A DNA stretch of 64,000 nt, taken from positions 33,530,838 to 33,594,837 of the forward strand of contig CM070561.1 in NCBI GenBank assembly GCA_036346405.1, given 5' to 3'. The notes below the pieces were generated by a model. It was not told the origin of the DNA. It saw only the letters and a program-made list of their open reading frames with translations, and searched no databases. Below are positions 33,148-43,590 of the stretch, piece by piece (positions within the stretch are counted from its first letter, which is position 1; the number at the start of each line of letters is the position of its first letter). Origin of the DNA: Phyllostachys edulis. Taxonomy: Eukaryota > Streptophyta > Magnoliopsida > Poales > Poaceae. The position numbers and the translations under genes are program-made.

Positions 33148-35064
33148 TCACATTATGACGTCGGCGCGGACGGGGGCGTCCTGGGCGCGGTGACCGCGCC
33201 CGCCGCCGCGGCGGTGCCGGTGGTCGCCGCCGTACTTCATCCCGTCCGGGCCGAACAGGCGGGCGGCGCCGGGGAGCCCGCTGGCGTCGCCACACTCCGA
33301 CAGGGCCACCGGGTACCGCCGGCGGTCGTGGCAGTAGGAGTAGGACATGTGGCCGCGCCGGAAAGCCGCCATGGCCGCGCGCTGCTCGGCGGACATGGCG
33401 ACGGACTCGTACCAGGGCGCGTCGCACGCCGCCGTGGCGGAGTGGTCCATGGGGTTGACGGGGCAGCCCTGGAGGACGAGGTCGCCGAACTCGGCGACGA
33501 ACGGCGCGTACTTGTAGTTGACCTTGTACCGGCCGCCGAGGGTGGCCCAGGTGGAGCCATCCCAGATAGTGGCGTAGAGCGACATCGGCTTGGAGGGGAA
33601 CGCCGCGCCCATGGCCTCCGTCCACACCACCTCCCTGATCGGCGTCTCGTCCACGTAGAATCTGCCAACGACAACACACACACACACACACAAATGTTAG
33701 TACACTACAATGCCAATCGCTTGATCGTCTTAGGGCTGCCCATTGTTTCATCATCCATGTGAATTCTTTTCTATTCTCTATGTCAAAAAAATGTCGTCAT
33801 CGATTCTTTTGGTAAAGAATCCAGGCAATGTGCATTAAAACAAGCACAAAGATGTTGCGAAGGACCCAAATTTGCCAGGGTCAGAGGGGTGGTGACACAA
33901 GCAGTAGACAGGGGGCAAAAGAGGCAAAAGAGAATTGAGCTGATGCAAAAGGCGCAAGAAAAGGGGGCAAAGAAAGAAGCGGTTCCAGTTTCAGCCTGAG
34001 CATGCAAGCGCCTCAGTCCCCCACAAGCACTCACACATCTAAATTCCAAATCCACAGCAGGAAAATTCCACTGCAAATTTATGGTGCGCTTCTTCTTCCC
34101 CCATGTAGGCCAAGCAGATGGGCATCAGAGAAGAAGAGTAATTGAACAGCAGATTAAGGAACAGAGAGGAATGCAGAGAGGGTGGTAAGAAGTGGTGGGT
34201 TGCTCACATGATGCGTTGTTGTGTCCAGAGGATGGAGTAGTGGTGGAAGTCGTCGGTGGGGTCGAAGGGGAGGTCGTAGCGCTCCTCCCGGCCGGCGCTG
34301 GTGCTGCCGTTGCCGTACACGTTGGTCTGCACCCGCCACTCGCGCCCACGCACATTGCCCAGGAACTCGAAGTCCAGCTCGTCGTGGGTCTTCTCGTACA
34401 CGTCGCCGTTCGACAGCTGCATGCGTAGACAAGAAAAAGGAGGCATTTTTTAGCTCTGCAGCGATCGATTCCTTCACAATCACAGATTAGTTAGTTCTTG
34501 ATGGGAGGGGAACGTGAACGTACGTAGAAGGCTACGACGACTCCGGCGGCGTAGTCGGTGGGGAGCTTGATGGCGGCGCTGAAGAACCCGTGGAGGAACA
34601 GGTCCTGGGAGGCGAACCCGGCGCCTGCGCAGAGGAAGAAGACGAAGAGGCGGTTTTGCCAATAACACACTAATGTTAGTAAAATCGCATACACCCCCTC
34701 CCGTTGCCCACATGTGACATGACTCAGGAGTCAGGACTCAGGAGGGACCGACTCGTAATATAAAAAAGTGCAATGCGCCCCCCGGTTTACGCTGAAATCG
34801 CAGCGAGGGAAGGAAGGGAGAGCTGAGCACGACAGCTGGACAGCACTCACCGGTGGATTCATCGAGGGAGAGGTGGACGCGCTTGCCGTCGCGGAGGAGG
34901 GCGAGGTTGCCGCTGCCGAAGATCTGGGTGTACCCCTCGTCGAAGGCCACGGGCTGCACGCCGTGGAGCGGCAGCGGCGCCCTGGCCTCGCCGCTGTGGC
35001 CGAGCAGGAGCACGAGGAGGAGGAAGAGCAGTGGCAATGCAGGTGACGATGAGCTGGACGCCAT
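33148..35064 (-). CDS. XTH: Xyloglucan endotransglucosylase/hydrolase (XTH28/30-like), four exons
   Basis: A GH16 enzyme of the cell wall that cuts and rejoins (or hydrolyses) xyloglucan. Exons: 35064-34851, 34624-34524, 34416-34208, 33661-33148 (stop TGA); all introns are GT..AG and phases agree, giving 345 aa. I chose the ATG at 35064 (MASSSSSP) because it starts a clean signal peptide (about residues 1-28, LLFLLLVLLLG); an in-frame ATG lies four codons upstream. The catalytic motif HDELDFEFLG is at about 116-125 (usual HDEIDFEFLG; E118 nucleophile, E122 acid/base), with an N-glycosylation site NGST at about 141. MSLYATIWDGSTWAT and the C-terminal HMSYSYCHDRRRYP/CXXX region mark the XET_C domain. 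Sequence resembles group III members such as AtXTH28-30; the His/Arg/Gly-rich tail is typical. No lesion seen; likely functional. Confidence 0.95.
33672..33691. repeat. (CA)n microsatellite in XTH intron 3
   Basis: About ten uninterrupted CA units just upstream (in gene sense) of the intron 3 acceptor at 33662-33663; on the coding strand it reads (TG)n. Confidence 0.9.
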
Positions 35065-35079
35065 CTCTACACACACCTC

Positions 35080-35202
35080 TCTCTCTCTCTCTCACTCCCC
35101 CCTGAGCTCAGCTCGCCACCCTCTGCCCTGCCCAACGCTCGTGGTGATAGGAGCGATTTTATTGTGATGGGGCTCTCTCCTCTCTCTCTCTCTCTCTCTC
35201 TG
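35080..35202. promoter_or_regulatory. CT/GA microsatellites in the XTH 5' region
   Basis: CTCTCTCTCTCTCTC runs at about 35080-35094 and 35167-35200, 20-140 bp upstream of the XTH ATG. In gene sense these are GA repeats, common in grass 5' untranslated regions and core promoters (GAGA-type). A weak AATAAAAT sequence lies between them near 35157; I am not confident it is the TATA box. Confidence 0.5.
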
Positions 35203-35618
35203 CTTGTGAGCGTCTTTTCCTCGGGCTGCGAGCTGACACTGTTTTGTTTTGGAATTTGAAAGCCGAAATGACGTGTTTAGCCCTCGTATCCGGGCCCGGC
35301 GTTTTTTGTCTTGGATTCTTGGAGTTTTTGGCGCTGTTTTTCCGGACGAATTAGTGAAAAATGATGCAAAATGTGGAATAGTGGAAGAGTACCGTTCTTC
35401 TGCGCACTGTATATTGTGTGTTGCTGCTGTTATGTCTGTACTTCTACCTGCAAGCACAAAACAAAAGTGCTCATACATGGCAGCGGTATTTGTTTACTGG
35501 ATGGCACGGAACAAATCATCCAGCTGTCTAGTGACCGATACACAGTCTATGCGGGATTCCACTCCACGCCGTGCAGGATTCCTCTCCACCGCTCGATGGC
35601 CGTGTTGGGAACAGCTCC
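35203..35618. other. XTH upstream region, no gene seen
   Basis: Mixed composition. Plus-strand frames from 35249 onward run through the hairpin array and lack family features. Likely promoter-proximal or transposon-derived DNA. Confidence 0.35.
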
Positions 35619-35736
35619 ACCGCACAGTAATTGTGCGGTTTTGGCTTCAACGCACGATGATCGTGCGGTTTTGGTGCCACCACACGGTAGCCGTGTGATT
35701 GTCGTTCCATTGGGAAACCGCATAGTGGCTGTGCGG
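35619..35736. repeat. Array of four short hairpins, 30-bp period
   Basis: ACCGCACAGTAATTGTGCGG (35619), AACGCACGATGATCGTGCGG (35649), CCACACGGTAGCCGTGTG (35679) and ACCGCATAGTGGCTGTGCGG (35716). Each is a near-perfect palindrome. The first three are spaced exactly 30 bp with a TTTTGG(C/T) spacer. About 550-670 bp upstream of the XTH ATG. Confidence 0.85.
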
Positions 35737-36347
35737 ACGAGGCTCTATTTCTACAAATACCGTACGACGAGTGTCATTTTCGCTAATTCGTTTGAGAAAT
35801 ACGGCCAAAAACCCATTGCCCGGATTCTTGGGGCTGGCTGTGTATACATACATACATTGACGTATGCAATCCAAGCTCTCTTTTTTCATGTATATTACTC
35901 TGATTTTCCCCTTCTTTTCAGCTAGTAGTCAGTTTATTGCTGTTCCAAGTCTTTTTTATAAGTGATACAGTAAATTGTTTTCAGTAGAACTGTACTGTCA
36001 CTCTGTTTCACATGTGAGCGATGAGTAACTGCAATTTGCTCGTGCTACTTGACAGGGGAAATGATCCATGCTGGTCATCCATCCTACTTGATATGGCCAA
36101 CAAAACTTATGGACTTTAGCTCGCCTGAACTCTGAATGTCCAATAAACATCCAGGAGTATTATTATTAACACGAGTATTACTATATCATATACGGGCCCA
36201 CTTGTCAGTAACACCCCAGTGTCTTTACATTTTTCTTAACCTAAAGCAAGGGGCTCAAATGTGATGTCTGTATGTACCCTCTCCCCTTTTCTCACCCTGC
36301 TTTTCCTCTGGGGAACGGCTGTCCAAAAGGGTCGCCATTTTTTAAAA
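35737..36347. other. Intergenic region
   Basis: No gene or repeat recognised. Confidence 0.35.
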
Positions 36348-36503
36348 GGAAAATTTTGATATATATATCAATACTTAGTATGTGTTTTAGAAATGTATCA
36401 CTCCTTAGTTTTCTCTTCGAAATATGCCACTCCTAACTAGAAAACTAAGGAGTGACACATTCCTAAAACACTTACTAAGGAGTGGTATATATCAAAATTT
36501 TCC
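36348..36503. mobile_element. Foldback miniature element (156 bp), Mutator-like
   Basis: Almost the whole element is an inverted repeat: GGAAAATTTTGATATATAT at the left pairs with ATATATCAAAATTTTCC at the right, and ACTCCTTAGTTTTCT pairs with AGAAAACTAAGGAGT. Flanks TTTTTAAAA (36339-36347) and ATTTTAAAA (36504-36512) look like a 9-bp target duplication with one difference. Confidence 0.75.
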
Positions 36504-36512
36504 ATTTTAAAA

Positions 36513-37434
36513 TTGTGGAGACAGGGCACGGCTAGATGCTTGGCTGCTTGGCTGCTTGCTCTTGGACGCCATGGCACTTGCGGCTGAGCAAAGGCAAAAG
36601 CATCTCTTTTTTTTTTGAATTAGCTTAGCAATGCTGTTTGCCTGTTTTGAACTACTAGTAGTAGTAAAAGTAAGTATACTAGCGTGTGATGTGATCATGT
36701 GAACTTGTGACGGTGGTGGGGATGAACTGAATTGATTGGTTTACCCTACACTCTCTCGTCGTGTGTCGGTGTGTACCCTGTTTCCCGTGCTCTGAACTCT
36801 GAAGAATGGCATGGGCGGGGCTGCACGGCACGGTAAAATTTCCAGGTTGGCGCTTTGCACGCTACTGTACTGTAATTTTTTTGCGGGGGAAAGGGGAGTT
36901 AAAAGGATGCGGTAGTACTACTAAGGTTTGGCTTTACTGTGCCCCTACAGTTGCGTGCTCGCTTTTTTGTGAAGTACGGATGTATACGCACGTACGTCAC
37001 ACGGATAAGAAATACGTACGGAGTAGATTGGTGTGAGTGAGTTCAAACAAAAGAGCGCTCGAAGGAGAGCTTAGCTTGAGAGGGCTTATTTGAGACAGAC
37101 AAACCATCCGCAATAAGGCCTTGCAATTTGTGAAGTTCGGGGGAGCTTGACTTGAATAAAAAAAAGGAATTTCTGTGAAGTTTGAGAGAGATGCCCCAGG
37201 TTGCTAGAGAACGACGAGCTTATATAAAACATCTGGTACTTGTATAAACATATTTAGGTCCTGTTTGAAATTGCAAGAACTTCACAAGAAGTGGTTCAAT
37301 TCTTACACGAATCGGAAAAAAAATCCGAGTTCCAAACAGAGTTTTAAGTCATTTCTGTTGCAAGATGGTGACATTGTTGGTGTTCCCCCTACTCTTAGAC
37401 AAGTATACTAATACTAGTGGTAGTGTTTTTCTAA
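36513..37434. other. Intergenic region
   Basis: No gene recognised. Mixed composition with short simple repeats (TACGCACGTACG near 36976). Confidence 0.35.
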
Positions 37435-38262
37435 GGGGAAATTAGCTCAGTGATATCGCGTTAAAGCGTAATCGGAGAAACGACATTTCGTTCATCACGC
37501 ACTGAAAAATAACATCACGAACACCAAAAAATTAGACGAAATGACATCGCCGTCGGTTACTTCCGTTTCCATAATTTTTTAAATATAGAAACTGAGCTCA
37601 AAAAATTATCCATTTTTTTGTGGAGCCTCTCGACATAGTTTAATTGCTTGTGTATTTTTTTAAAAACTTTATACATTCTGATTTTGTCTCTAAAATATAT
37701 TTAATTATACTGTTTGTAGGAATTTTCTAATATAGAAAATGAGGTCCAAACATTACGAAAAAAAATTCAGGCTCCTCACACAGTGTACTTGATTGTATAA
37801 TTTTTTTAGAATTTTACAAAATTAAGTAATGCAATTTCATAATGTCCACTGTGTAAGGAGTCAAATATTTCATAATGTAAGGACATTACGAAATTGCATT
37901 AATCACAATCAAGTCCACTATGTAAGGAGCCTGAAAAAAAATTCATAATGTTTGGACCTCATTTTCTATATTAGAAAATTCCTACAAATAATATAATTAA
38001 ATGAATTTTAGAGACAAAATCAGAATGTATGAAGTTTTAAAAAAATACACAAGCAATTAAACTATGTTGGGAGGCTCCACAAAAAAAATTGATAATTTTT
38101 TTAGCTCCGTTTCTATATTTAAATTATGGAAACGGAAGTAATCGGCGGTGATGTCATTCGTTTAATTTTTTTGTGTTCGCGATGTTATTTTTCAGTAAGT
38201 GACAAATGGAGTATCGTTCCTCCGATTACGCTCTAACGCGATGTCACTGAGCTAATTTTCCC
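37435..38262. mobile_element. Long-arm foldback element (828 bp), Mutator-like
   Basis: Left and right arms of about 370 bp are inverted copies: TAGCTCAGTGATATCGCGTT near 37443 pairs with AACGCGATGTCACTGAGCTA near 38234, and GGTCCAAACATTA near 37751 pairs with TAATGTTTGGACC near 37950. Flanked by the exact 9-bp duplication TTTTTCTAA (37426-37434, 38263-38271), diagnostic of Mutator-like insertion. Non-coding; a transcript would form a long double-stranded hairpin. Confidence 0.9.
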
Positions 38263-38487
38263 TTTTTCTAAAGGCAAAATTGGCTACAGGACATCACAAT
38301 TTGATGTTACTAGGCTATATGACATCCAAATTTCATGTCTTTCCGAAAGACACTATAAAAATATGTCTATTTGCTCTCAGACATTGATCCTATTATTATA
38401 TCATTTCTGGACGAGAGAGGAGAGAGAAAACCTAAGAAATATCCATATTGTTTTTCGGTCGCCAAAAATTTGGGAGACAAGCACGGT
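38263..38487. other. Intergenic remnant
   Basis: Contains AAAATTGGCTACAGGACATC-type sequence reminiscent of the end of another miniature element, with no partner found. Confidence 0.3.
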
Positions 38488-38869
38488 TGAAAGTATCTAG
38501 GCCCTCAATAATGGTTTTGATAATTAATATCAACAATATATTAAGAAACTAACTTGTGTGTTAAGATGTTTAAGGTTAAGTCCTAAAGGTTGAATGTTGA
38601 TATGGAAATAGCATTGCAAAGGTGTTAAAGGGCGTCTTGGCTCAAGCAAAGGTGCCATATGATATAAGGATCCTCTTATAGCATTTTACCGGTCTCGGTG
38701 CTTGGAGAAAAGACGGGATTTATAGGCTAGATGCCGTACTATAAAGAGAGATCATAGTTAGTAGCTTGAGGATCTATTTTTGTGCCATCTTAATCAACTA
38801 GAAGTCATGCATTGCATTTATCTTTGCCTCTGGAAAACTATTCAGAAATTTTGGTATGACCACAAGTAT

Positions 38870-39350
38870 TGAGCGGTATTACCGTAGGTCGGTAATACCA
38901 AAGTTCACATGGCAGTATGTATCTTCCAGAGAGGATGTTTTGGAAGTTTTTCTTGAAAACCCAAAATCCTTATAACCGCATGAGATGAGCGGTATTACTG
39001 CAAGTCGGTAATACCGAAATCTAGTTAGCGGTATGAATTTTCCAGAAAACATGTTTTTGGGAGTTTTCTTGAAACTTGAAATCGGTATGACCGTAGTTCT
39101 TGAGCGGTATTACCACAAGTCGGTAATACCGAGTTTTACTTGGTGGTACGATTTTCATAGAGAGGGTGTTTTTTCTTGTGTTTTTGATACTCTGGAAATC
39201 GGTAATACCGATATAGCCGAGTGGAATTACCACGATGCGGTAATACCACAACTTTTTCGTAACGACTATAACAGGCGCATTTAATTAACAGTAGTCGATC
39301 GTTGATCCTCAACTGCGGTAATACCGGGCTTGAACGGCGATATTACCACA
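38870..39350. repeat. Tandem GGTATTACC / GGTAATACC repeat block in the Ty1 LTR
   Basis: GCGGTATTACCG(T/C)..GTCGGTAATACC(G) palindromic modules recur at about 38872, 38993, 39103 and, more divergent, 39199-39250 and 39313-39350, with a period of roughly 110-120 bp. Each unit also carries TTTTCCAGA..G..GTTTT-like filler. Confidence 0.8.
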
Positions 39351-39989
39351 AATCCTGATTTTTTTCAAGAAGTTGATTCAAATGGTTAGTTTTGTTGGTG
39401 GGGGTTATAAATACCTCCCCACTTGCCTCTAGCTCAGGACTTTTGAGCATATTCACTCTCATTGAATACCCTTGAGCTCTTAGACACTCTCTACTACTCA
39501 TTTGCTTTGAATTCCCATTTTGAGGTAGTTGAGAGCATTCAAGTGCATTGCATCATTAGTTGATCTTGTTGGCACTTAATTGTCCTCAAGCAAACACTTG
39601 GTTTATTACTCTTAGTGCTTGCCGGCACCTAGACGGCTTAGAGAAGAAGTTGCGCGGTGATCACTTCAAAGAAGCTTATAAAGTGACCCGACAAGGAATT
39701 ATGAAGTGGTTGCGTGCTCACCATTTCCGGAGAGGAGGAAAAGCAACGATAGTGATCGAGGGTTAAGGCTTAATTCGTAGAGCCGACTTGATTCGTTCAA
39801 ATTTTCTCACCGTGGACTAGTGAAGACCGGCAAGTCTTCGATACCACAGGAAAAATATCATTGTCTTTGTTGTGGTTTACTCTTTGTCTTTACTATTCCG
39901 CATTTACATTTCTAACAATTTACTTATGTAAAATTGCTTAGCTAGAATTGCATCTAGTATCGACATTAGCTCATAATAGTCTTAAAAGG

Positions 39990-40000
39990 TGGTGTCAGAG
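39990..40000 (+). promoter_or_regulatory. Primer-binding site of the Ty1 element
   Basis: TGGTGTCAGAG, one base different from the usual initiator Met tRNA complement TGGTATCAGAG, just after the LTR. Confidence 0.7.
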
Positions 40001-40041
40001 TTTGGTCTCTCTAATTTTAGATTTAACCGTCTAAGAGATAA

Positions 40042-40510
40042 ATGATGGCTAGTGGGGGGATGTCGATAGGCAATGCACCTTTATTTGATGGCTCAAATTA
40101 TGCTTATTGAAAAATTAGAATGTCCATTATTTAAAGGCCATGAGCCCAAACATATGAAGAATTGTTAGTGATGGTTTCGTTATGGCTCTTGATCCGCTAC
40201 ATCTCATGGAACTTAAGGAACGAAACTCCCACCTCAATGCTCAAACGATGAACGCTCTGTTTAGAGCTTTAAACACGGATGAGTTCAATCAAGTGAGCAA
40301 TCTTGAAACCGCTCATTAGATATGGACTACGCTCTCGGAAATTCATGAGGGCACATCCACAGTTAAAGAAGCTAAATTGCATAGATTTCGAATTAAATAT
40401 AAGACATTCACAATGTTGTCTTATGAAAATATCACCAAGATGTATTATAGACTCAACAACAATGTGAATGAACTCAAAGATCTTAACTCTACCCTTCTTG
40501 ATGTCCTCTA
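40042..40510 (+). pseudogene. Ty1 gag remnant
   Basis: Opens MMASGGMSIGNAPLFDGSNY and then meets a TGA where a Trp codon is expected, followed by a one-base deletion. In the other frames the gag signature continues: ALDPLHLMELKERNSHLNAQ, LNTDEFNQVSNLETAH, TLSEIHEGTSTVKEAKLHRF, NNNVNELKDLNSTLLDVL. This is a UBN2-type gag domain. Inactive and truncated before the zinc knuckle. Confidence 0.85.
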
Positions 40511-41618
40511 GTCATCTTTCTTTTTTCCAAACCGTGTAAGGAGCAATACCCTTGGAATTTTCACCTTGAGACCCGAGTGGCCGAGGAGGCTGCCCACGGG
40601 CGCAGCCCAATCGGAGGCATGTGTTTGTTGGAGAAGTTTTTCTTATTGTCTTTCTTTAATGTGATCGATGGAACTTGACATTGGATTTTGCTAATTGATC
40701 CTGTCCTGTCTTGGCCACTAACTACTTGTTTAACCTGCTCGATGGTACAGCTCGTAGTGCGTAGCAGACTTGCAGTAGGTCGGTAACTGCGGTTCGGTAA
40801 TGTATATTCTGGACTAATATTATCGAGTAGTTAGTGGCCAAGAATTTGCATTCCCAACCTTTACTAATGCATGCATCAGTGCACTGTCTAAGCTCTGTTA
40901 GGACCATCCGACCAGAAATCAATGCCTTTGATTAAGGGGTACTTGGAGAAAAACTCTTACAGCTGCGAAGAAAACTAGCTAAAGGATGTCCTGTACTTTT
41001 GTGAACCGGCCGTTGTCCTAAGAGCACATGAAGTGATGAACACAAATCAATAGGGCAAAGTCTAACAGATGAGAGCAAACTAATTGTATATATACACTAG
41101 TTCAACTTAGTGCATAAATTAAAGTGTTTAGGATCTAGCATAATTTTTAACATGATGTACGGGCTCAGTGATTAATTTTATATGTCGGCACTCAAAAGTG
41201 ACCAAGGCTTTCCGATTTTTAAGACCTTGCTTGGATGTGCTGCTACTTTATTCAGACAACCTGCTCAGAATATACGTGAGCACTCGGACAGTATCACAGT
41301 AGGAGGCACAAGGCTCACCAGTGGGGAAGCGTGAGAACAAACAAAGACTTAACGGCATGAAACGTTGAGTTGAGATACTAGGGTTCATACTTAAAATTGG
41401 GTAGTATGGAGAGGGAGAAACTAGTACATTTTTATCATAATCTGTAGTATAGGGCTTTGAGCTTCCATTAACACATATACAATCACTTAAATAAAAAAGG
41501 AGACCACGGCTCTTGTTGGTCTACACTAGGATCCCGGACCAAATGTCTAACCTCATGCCGCGAAAATAACTAAACCTTCAAAAAACAGCTTAGATCCATC
41601 TATAGCATATAACGTTTT
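40511..41618. other. Region without a recognised gene
   Basis: Holds one inverted repeat: CTTGGCCACTAACTAC near 40711 pairs with GTAGTTAGTGGCCAAG near 40828. No terminal repeats with target duplications were found. Confidence 0.4.
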
Positions 41619-43216
41619 TGTTGGATCGAAACGGAGACTAGAGGTGAATAGGAGCACTACCACTTTTTCACCTTAATCAGATTCAACTCAATTCTTACTC
41701 CAATAGCTATAAAAGCTATGAAGATCGAAGTACAAGCACATCGGACGTTTTGTATTGAATCCAATCAAAACCTCGAAGCACAACAACCAAAAACATCGAA
41801 AACTCAAATCAAAGTGAGTTGGACGGTTAGACCTCTCAAGTTGGGCGGTCTGACCTCTCACCAGGGGTGATCAGACCACCAGCACAATGAACAGTGAAAT
41901 CAGCACGAAATCAAAATCACAAATCGACTCAACTTTTGATCTAGTGATCCAAAGCCCCTCAAATTTCAACTATAGTTCATCAAGAAGGTCATAAATCTAT
42001 TCCAATTGACAATCGAGAAGATCAAGGCCAAAGTTCCATGAATTTCATAGATAAGGGAAGGAGGGCATATGAACCTAGGAAATTCAAACTTTGAACCTAA
42101 AACTTGCTCGTGGGTAAAAGATAATCCTAGATACATTTTCACATGTCACAGCACGTGAGATCACAGTAAGAAATCAAAAGAAAACCAAAGGATCATCAAA
42201 ATCCTAAAAGTCACCAAAGAGAAAGTAAGAACAAGAAGAGACTCATCTTGAAAGAATCCTGCTTAAATTGATTTGAGATAGATATTGGTTTACAACCACT
42301 CCATCATGGAGGACAAAAGCTCAATACTTAAGCACACAATCAATCCATCTCTTACAGACCCTAGCCTCAACTACTCCAAAATTCCCAAATCACAAATTAG
42401 GGGTTTTCTCTTGGAAGGACTTGGGAACTCTACATCTGGACATTTTCTTTTATACTGGAGGCTAGGCTGAGAGAGATGAACCTAACGGGCACCTGTTAAG
42501 CCCACACACAAAAAGGTCTACACTAACGCACGCTTCTCAAAGCGGATGACGAACCGGGCTTCCCGAATTTTGTTTCTTCGTGATCTTTATCTTCATATGA
42601 TCTAAACCACCTCTTCTTACACCATTTTGTGCCACGGTTTAGCCAAAAGTCACAAAGGCGGTATTTTGGTGAAGTTACCAAAATTTCCCTTCTTAATCCT
42701 TCTCCAAAGACCGAGTCCAATCTTCATGAAGCAATCACACGCTTCGTCACGTGTATTTTAATCAACGGCTCTCTTCATGTCGGCAATCTCTCCTATCTAG
42801 CTCCCACCGAAACCACCATGACACTTGCACCAACCCCCGCGCCGCTTGATACAACTCGTTGCACCGAACTTTCGTTCAGTCATCCTTGCCCATTTTGCGC
42901 CATGCTTGAGTCCACTGACTTCACTCGGCATCCTCGATCGTTCTGGACCTCACCTCTCCAAGCCTAGTCCCAATCATCTTCACCGTTGACCGTTGTTAAC
43001 CTCCAAGCCTCCTGCACAACAATAGACAAAGAAATCTATTCCAGGAATAAGTTCTTTGCAAGTTGACCCATGTTAGTCAAAACATGCATAATGCAACACA
43101 TATGCACTGAAAACCATGGATTTGACCTAACCTACGAACATCGCTGCCTTACCAGCCAGCAAATAGGATAAAATTGGTCAAACTGCCACCTATGACCGGT
43201 CTGACCGCCCAACTGG

Positions 43217-43351
43217 TGTAGGATCAAGGATGACCAACTTGAGGAGGGTGAATAGGAGGTTTATAAAAGTATTGTGCTCTAATTGACTATTTTAGCAAGT
43301 ATGGTCTAATTAAACAATTCTAGCACAATTCAAGAGATGTATTCGAAGTTA
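43217..43351. repeat. Short unassigned LTR-like fragment
   Basis: Begins TGTAGGATCAAGGATGACC and has GAGGGTGAATAGGAGG, resembling the first bases of the GGTCTGACC LTR family, but diverges after about 50 bp and stops where BARE-like sequence starts. Confidence 0.4.
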
Positions 43352-43590
43352 GGAGGGGCAAATCCTATATCCGACCAGTCACATTCCTCTGCATGTTTTA
43401 TAGCATAATACCCCGAAAGCTACCTTTATAACTACCAGTTACGAGTAGCGGTTGGCAACCCCTAAGAGTGCGATTACACATGTAGAAAACCATGCTGATC
43501 TCAGGTCTAAGGATTATACATCATCATTGCTTAAGACCAACTAACGACACATAGAATCATAACAATCTCAATAGTCTCTCAAGGTGGGTC
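43352..43590 (-). repeat. BARE-like LTR fragment, first piece
   Basis: Matches 49213-49447 of the second BARE-like LTR at high identity, including the segment AGACCAACTAACGACACATA. It ends at CAAGGTGGGTC exactly where the truncated Ty1 element begins; the LTR resumes at 47412 with TTATCCAACACCATG. Confidence 0.8.

Larger units (their letters stand above)
38488..40510 (+). mobile_element. Ty1 retrotransposon, 5' part (LTR, primer site, broken gag)
   Basis: LTR from 38488 (TGAAAGTATCTAGGCCC, typical of Opie-like grass Ty1 LTRs) to about 39987; primer site at 39990-40000; gag from 40042. The rest of the element and the 3' LTR are missing, so it is truncated at about 40510. Confidence 0.72.

Noticed and set aside
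33190..33762. 190-codon plus-strand frame
   Set aside because: Antisense shadow of XTH exon 4 in GC-rich DNA.
40640..40965. Possible miniature element around the CTTGGCCACTAACTAC inverted repeat
   Set aside because: Arms pair only over about 16 bp and no terminal duplication could be fixed.
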